The position numbers and the translations under genes were made by a program. From the NCBI GenBank assembly GCA_014529385.2, contig CM043942.1:21996991-22060990 (forward strand): DNA of 64,000 nt, in the 5' to 3' direction. The notes beneath the pieces were generated by a model. That model made no database searches and was not told the origin of the DNA. It saw nothing but the letters and a program-made list of their open reading frames with translations. Position 1 is the first letter of the stretch; each line of letters begins with the position of its first letter. The DNA is from Adiantum capillus-veneris. Its lineage: Eukaryota; Streptophyta; Polypodiopsida; Polypodiales; Pteridaceae. This document shows, piece after piece, positions 58,761 to 64,000 of this stretch.

Positions 58761-59357
58761 ATGAAGCAGGCAAGCAAAGAACGTTATCTCCCTCCTGCAC
58801 ATCAGGCTATCAAAATGAAGGAGTTCTTTGATCTACGCCAACTAGGACTTTCATTAGAGGAGTATTACATTAAGTTCGTGTCTTTACGACGCTATGCTCC
58901 CCAGATGACCATGGAGCAACAAATTGCCTGTTTCTATCAAGACCTCAACAAACCCCTGAGTACACGTTTCGAAGCCATGAGGCCTACACCAATACAGGAT
59001 GCCCTTCTCAGGGCTAAGCCTCTTGCAGCCGAAGGAACCAACTCCATAAGGAACTATAATGGATTTAGTAACTTTAGGGGAAGAGCCAGGGGAGCTTTCA
59101 ACCAAGGATACCAACAACGTAGACTAGCTGCAGTAGTAAACCTGGAGCAGACCTTCCCAAACGTTAGGTGTTATGGATGCAATCAAATGGGACACTATAG
59201 AAATAACTGTCCTGAAGAGCAAAACCCTCGAACTGCTGCTACAACCATTTCTCAAAATCAAGGCGATAATGTAAGAGGAGGTATAAATGGAGGACGAGGT
59301 AGAGGAAGAGCACGAGGAACCGGATCGTATGCAATCATAGGAGAACCAACCTTATGA
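58761..59357 (+). pseudogene. Ty3/gypsy gag C-terminal part with CCHC knuckle
   Basis: 198 residues. Gag core end: KMKEFFDLRQLGLSLEEYY, IKFVSLRRYAPQMTMEQQIA, CFYQDLNKPLSTRFEAMRP. The knuckle CYGCNQMGHYRNNCP is a complete C-x2-C-x4-H-x4-C. An Arg/Gly-rich tail follows (GGINGGRGRGRARGTGS). The N-terminal gag core upstream (58.5-58.76 kb) is out of frame. No protease or polymerase follows, so this is a 5' fragment. The likely relative is the Ty3/gypsy group with a GR-rich gag tail. Confidence 0.82.
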
Positions 59358-59704
59358 ATAAGAAAGATAAAAGAGCCACTCGCTTGGCCATAGTTAGCAA
59401 TCTTAGAGCTTTGTAAACCACTATAAATCAATAATGTAAAAACTTGAGTTACTTATATATTATAATGGAATACATGATTTTCTTCTCCAAAATTACTTAA
59501 TGAATCTAAAGTAAGTTAGTATTCAATCAAAAAAATTGAGGATTGATCTAGCCAATGAGACAGAGGTTCCCAATAGTATGAAAAGAATTTGAATTTTGAG
59601 AATAAGATAGCTATCAAGAAACCAACTCACATTCTTGTGCACATGATAACCTTCCTTAGAAAATGACCTAGATATGAAAGTATTAAGGTACGAGACTAAT
59701 AGGA

Positions 59705-60024
59705 TGTTAACCCTCACGGCTCACGGATACCCCATCACCTACGACGAACGTGTATTATGTATTTGGTAGAGTCAGGTACCGGGCTTGTCGGACCAATAGG
59801 AAAAGGGTAAGAGTGATCGCCGATGAGAGGCGCACTCTAACTAGGACATTCAAGGGATTAGTTGGCTAAGCATGGGCGCCCAAGTGTGAATGGGGTGAGC
59901 TCATATAAAAGCCAACTAAACCTAAAATTCACTTATTCTCTCATTTGTGCAATAGAAGAGTGCTCTTGCTCCATCTCCATCTCCATCTCCATCTTCTTCT
60001 TCTTCACCTCCTTGCGTGTGTGTG

Positions 60025-60112
<88 letters not shown>

Positions 60113-60347
60113 CGATCGAGCATTGCGGCGGCACGACGGCGGTGAAGCGGTTGAGCGCGACGTAGCGGCGTCTCCTTCTTCTTCGCGGCGAGGAATCCTC
60201 CATGGCAGGAGCATAGAGCGGTGAGGGACACACTATTGCCCTCTTTTGAGCTTACTAGTTAAGCTAGTTGTGTGCTTGGAGCCGTCTGTGGCTCGCACAC
60301 AGTGTTAGGCAAGGCCCTTGCTTCGACAGTGTGGCAAGGAGCACACA
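59705..60347 (+). repeat. 5' LTR of a large Ty3/gypsy element (start tentative)
   Basis: It ends ggagcacaca at 60347, four bases before the primer site. A TATA-like atataaaa lies at about 59903-59910, and a (GA)n tract at 60028-60110 lies downstream of it, probably in the transcribed R/U5 part. The start TGTTAACCCTCACGG is chosen by the TG rule; the 3' LTR is beyond the window. Confidence 0.6.
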
Positions 60348-60351
60348 TTTT

Positions 60352-60373
60352 TGGCGCCGTTGCCGGGGAATCG
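60352..60373 (+). promoter_or_regulatory. tRNA-Asp primer binding site
   Basis: tggcgccgttgccgggga followed by atcg is the complement of the 3' end of plant tRNA-Asp(GTC), with one extra A near its inner end. This primer is typical of the Athila/Tat groups of Ty3/gypsy elements. Confidence 0.9.
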
Positions 60374-61440
60374 CCCTGCACTAAGCCCAAGAGGCACTTT
60401 GTGCTTCTCCTATGAGTTGTTTGTAGTAGGAAAGAAGAGGAAGAGGAAGAGGAATGAGTTATTTTTCTGCAGGTTGTTAATTTCTGTATTGTCTGCAAGT
60501 TCTGTGATTTTTGCATAATGTTGTGTTTTCGTTTGCACACAGTCTTTGCACAATTAGTAGTCGTTAGCTTGTTCGCAGTGAATGAATAAGTAGGTAGACA
60601 GTTAGCAATTTCTGTTTGCACACAGTCTGTACACAGTTTTCTGTCACGGTTTGCCTACACAGTCTTTGCACAGTAAGGTAGTGAGAGAGGAAGTAGGTGG
60701 ACAGTTAGCCCACTGCCAGTAAGCAGTTAGCAGAGTGGTTAACAGATTAGTTAGTAGATTAGTTAGTGGTTAGCAGCACTGTTAGTAAGTAGATAAGGTA
60801 GTGAGCTGTGGACAGAGAGGTTAGGTAGGTGTTGACAGTGTGTGTGGCCAAGAAAGGGTCACCTAAACCGCGCGCGGTCGTCGCCTCAAGAAAAAAAAAA
60901 AACCAAAAATATTTAAGCTTGAGTGACTGGGGGGGCTACACTAAAATTTTGATCGGGATCATTTCCCCAAGCCCAAGCCCAAACAAGCAAGCCCAAGCCC
61001 AAGCCCAAGCCCAGGCCCAGGCCTAGGCCTCAGTCCTCAGTCTTATGATATAAACTAGACTCACTCTTATATATATACCCTACCCCCTCAAGAGGGAATG
61101 AGAGCATGTGGGGCAAGTCCTCCACTCTCCTCCCTTCTCTTCCCACTTACACCCTTAGTCTTTCTAATTTGGGCCTAGTTCCCTACTAGAAATTGACGGT
61201 TTTAGGGATTCCGAGGGCATAAAGTGACCAAACGGAGGGCTGTAAAGCACGGAACGTCCCTCTGACTGAGACGCTCGTTTTGAGCTATCATACGTTCTAT
61301 TCTATAGCTGGGTCTGAAAAAAAGGACCAAAAAATCAAAAAATAAATAAATAAGAAAAGACTTGGGTTGCAAAACACCCAAAATTACTAGGTGAGCAGCC
61401 TTCACGGGCACTCACTGACACTTCTAGGGGTCCAAGTCAT
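60374..61440 (+). other. Leader of the tRNA-Asp-primed element
   Basis: About 1.07 kb without a supported gene. It holds repeats of 'cacacagtctttgcacag' type (60535-60680), repeated 'agttagcag' and 'gattagttag' units (60700-60790), and a CCCAAG hexamer array at about 60967-61025. Confidence 0.6.
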
Positions 61441-63999
61441 ATGAACCTACGCTCTGGACGAGTGTTAGAGCACGAGCATATTGGTAGTGCCTCCATTTAC
61501 GCGGGCACCCATTATTCCTCCACCCTAGGTTCTAGACCTTCGGCCGGGACTCAAGGTAGCGCGACCCAAGATCCTCATATCGCGTCTAGTGATTCTTCCT
61601 CTGACTACGAAGTCATGGAGGGGTATCCTACACCAAACCCTGATAGTTCAAGTCAAGACATGCATGCCATGGGCCCACGGCCCGGGTCCAGCGTGTTTAG
61701 CCACTTAAAAGAGACCCTTAGTAGAGCTACTCGCTCCGAACATGCGGTTAATGAAATAAATGAAGGGAGTGGGGAAGTAAATTCGTCATTCATGCATAAA
61801 ATAGACCCTATGCTTCTTGAGAATGTGCATGTGAATGTTCCATCCACTGCACCTCCTGATCCTTTAGGACTATCTCCCTCTGAGGTTTTACTACCCGATG
61901 GTAGGAGTCTTGCTGAAGTACAAGAGATCGAACGCTATATGCAAGCAACAAGGGAGAGGAAAATTGAGAACCTACAAAGGCTAGAACAAAGTCGAGCCCT
62001 GAAAGCAAAGGCTCCTATGACAACAATCATGCCAGCCGAGCAACAGAGTGCTCCCAAGGTAGCAGTCATGGAGGGGCAAGCGATGGGGAGCAATAATGCT
62101 TCCACTTCGAGGGAAACCTCCAACACGCCAAGCCTAGATGGGATATTCCTAAACAAAAATTGGGAGTATGACCTACAAGCAGAAGCTTTAACTGATCGGT
62201 ACACAGGACACACCTATCATGTGGGTTGGTTAGATGTTCTACGATCCACATCGGGTGCTACTAGCATAGATGAGCAACAACAGAAAGTCTGTGATGTCCT
62301 CCATAGGATTGTCGAGTTAGAAAGACAGAACACAGGGATCAACATGCCTTCAACAGGCCTAATGAGATTCTTGGATACGGGAAAGGCCAACCAACCAACC
62401 CTATCACAAATGGAGACTCCCTCACTGAGCCCCATTGATCCTCCATATGTTGTTTCGCCAGGAGCCTCAGTACAATCTGAGCCCACAAGTGGCAGCTTTA
62501 CCTTCCCGGATCTAGCTCATCTTTCTCTTAATGACACTACGGCTACCATGCATATCCCAATGGTGAGCATGACAAGAAGTACACCATGGAGTTCATTTGT
62601 TAACACTGCGCCGATGCCTAGTAGCACAGTGCCCCCAACTATACCTACATGTATGGATCAATCGTGTGCACCTGTCATACCTCAGCCTCATGTAGCTCCT
62701 ACACCTCCAATTATTCCAAGAGCTTACAATACACAATGGCATTATCCAAGCTCTTATACAAGTGGAGCCATGCCATTTAATAATAACATGCCATATCAGG
62801 CACCCCCTATGCCTAGGGCCACTCCTGTAAACTTTGGACCACCGTCTGGTACACCACCATACGAAATATGGGACCCAAGAGCCGCGCGTATGCCAAGGCC
62901 AAGGCCAACTCCCATCTCCCATGTGGTTCCAAGAGCACATACACCCATTATACCTGCTCAAATAGGAGTTTTGGCAGCATTTTCTCAAACTATCAGTCGC
63001 TCTATTGTGGAAAACATGCGTAGTGCACCTGATAGAGAGCCTAGGAGCAAGGCAATTCAAGTAGCTAAGCTCACACAGAAATTCAGTGGAGACGAAGATG
63101 CTAGAAATCATATGGAAGTCTTTGAACATGTGTGCAATTCCTTGGAAGGCTTTGAGTTTGACCCTAAGCGGAAAGGCTGGAGATTGGTATAGAACCTTAA
63201 GAGTAGAAGAGAAAACGATCTACTCTACTCTTAGGAGATTGTTCTTGAAAGAGCACATACGAGAGGGAGTACTTTGGGGTGTAGCCTCTCAGCTCCAGAA
63301 AGCCCAACGAGAAGAAGGTGAATCCGTGAGAGACTTCATTAGTCGCCTAAAGAATTTGAATTCTCGATGCAATCCAAACGAGCGATTCAACAACAACCAA
63401 TTTCTCGATAGATTCATTAGGGGACTACGACATGAAAGTATCTATAATGGCCTATTCATTAGAGGTATCACTACTTGGGAAGCAGTCGCCATGAATGCAA
63501 TCCAATTGGAGGATAATTTAACGATTGCAGGAGAAAGAGTGTCTGTCGAGCCGAGGTCTAGTAGCTCGCAAGCATCAGGGCATGAGCCAATGAAGATAAA
63601 GCCAATCGTGAAAGAGCAAACGATATCTGAGATGACTTTGGCAGATCTCACCAAGGCCATCCAAGAAAGCCTTAGGGGTAGTCGTGCTCCACAAAACACT
63701 CATATGTATCCAAGAAGGGAGCATCAATGGTGCTCAATCTGCTTGGGCCCACACTCTATGAGTGAATGCCCTACTTTCAGAGTAAAGTTTAACGGGACTT
63801 GTAACGCGTGTGGTAGGTATGGCCATCAAGCTAAGGATTGCCTAATGCTTAAACGCATCATAGAAAATAGACCGCCTATAGCTTGGGCAGACTCACCTCG
63901 AGTTCCTGCATTGATGCCTACCCCACCCATGGAGCAACAATTGCCATTACAACACATGGTCCCTAGAACCCAAAATGTGGTCCAAACCACACCGTTGCC
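61441..63999 (+). pseudogene. Ty3/gypsy gag of the tRNA-Asp-primed element, continues past window
   Basis: It starts MNLRSGRVLEHEHIGS at 61441. The first 583 codons are a long low-complexity Pro/Thr/Ser-rich region (residues about 350-520, e.g. MPYQAPPMPRATPVNFGPPS) and then the beginning of the gag core (AKLTQKFSGDEDARNHMEVF). The frame ends at TAG (63190). The adjacent frame continues the core: DWYRTLRVEEKTIYSTLRRL, EGESVRDFISRLKNLNSRCN and FLDRFIRGLRHES, then two knuckles, CSICLGPHSMSEC and CNACGRYGHQAKDC. A one-base length change near 63.17 kb explains the break. Gag would form the particle that packages the element RNA. Pol is not in the window. Confidence 0.85.
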
Positions 64000-64000
64000 A

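Noticed and set aside
61202-61411. Minus frame before the last gag
   Set aside because: It lies in the leader of the plus-oriented element and shows no motif.

Overview
The window is nuclear DNA of a land plant. The evidence is a spliced plant U-box/ARMADILLO E3 ligase gene, a spliced lysine-methyltransferase-type gene, plant LTR retrotransposons with tRNA-iMet and tRNA-Asp primer sites, a DUF4283-type LINE and a hAT transposon. Very frequent (CT)n/(GA)n and (GT)n tracts and long introgenic spaces would fit a large, repeat-rich genome such as a fern's, but the species cannot be fixed from this sequence.

Layout. 1-18 kb is a nested pile of mobile elements. Two minus-strand copies (A and B) of one LTR retrotransposon family, here called family 1, lie in tandem and share a central LTR (2708-10983). 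That shared LTR is split by a complete 6.5-kb Ty3/gypsy chromovirus-like element (4387-10856, target duplication TGCAC). The outer LTR of B is split by a solo LTR (13157-14583, duplication TAAAA) and runs into a decayed hAT transposon (about 15.1-18.0 kb). Copy A ends in a fold-back pair of LTRs. A third copy, C (18763-24190, duplication CAAGT), is complete at both ends. Family 1 codes for a gag-like N-terminus, in C also a CCHC knuckle and a retropepsin-like domain, and then a conserved C-terminal region that I do not recognise. No reverse transcriptase or integrase is visible in any copy, so the family looks non-autonomous.

24-38 kb holds the two cellular genes: a METTL21-like methyltransferase (two recognisable exons, 25066-26443, plus strand; 5' part not found) and an apparently intact PUB13/14/SPL11-like U-box ARM-repeat E3 ligase (four exons, 34688-37533, minus strand, 635 residues). 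Most of 26.6-34.6 kb and 38.1-45.2 kb is non-coding, with microsatellites, small tandem duplications and a hairpin.

45-56 kb is a second nest, broken by an inversion. The 5' half of a Ty1/copia element lies on the minus strand (45422-49185) and its 3' half on the plus strand (53689-55033). The break falls at the same point of the reverse transcriptase, where a smaller LTR element (X) had inserted; its two LTRs now face each other in opposite orientation. A LINE with DUF4283, CCHC and zf-RVT domains flanks the 3' half, and its probable 5' piece flanks the 5' half, so LINE, copia and X were probably nested before an inversion of at least 4.5 kb.

56.3-58 kb is AT-rich with a tandem duplication. 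58.0-59.4 kb is a 5' LTR plus gag fragment of another Ty3/gypsy element. 59.7 kb to the window end is the 5' part of a large Ty3/gypsy element with a tRNA-Asp primer site and a long gag (one frameshift) with two zinc knuckles; it continues past the window.
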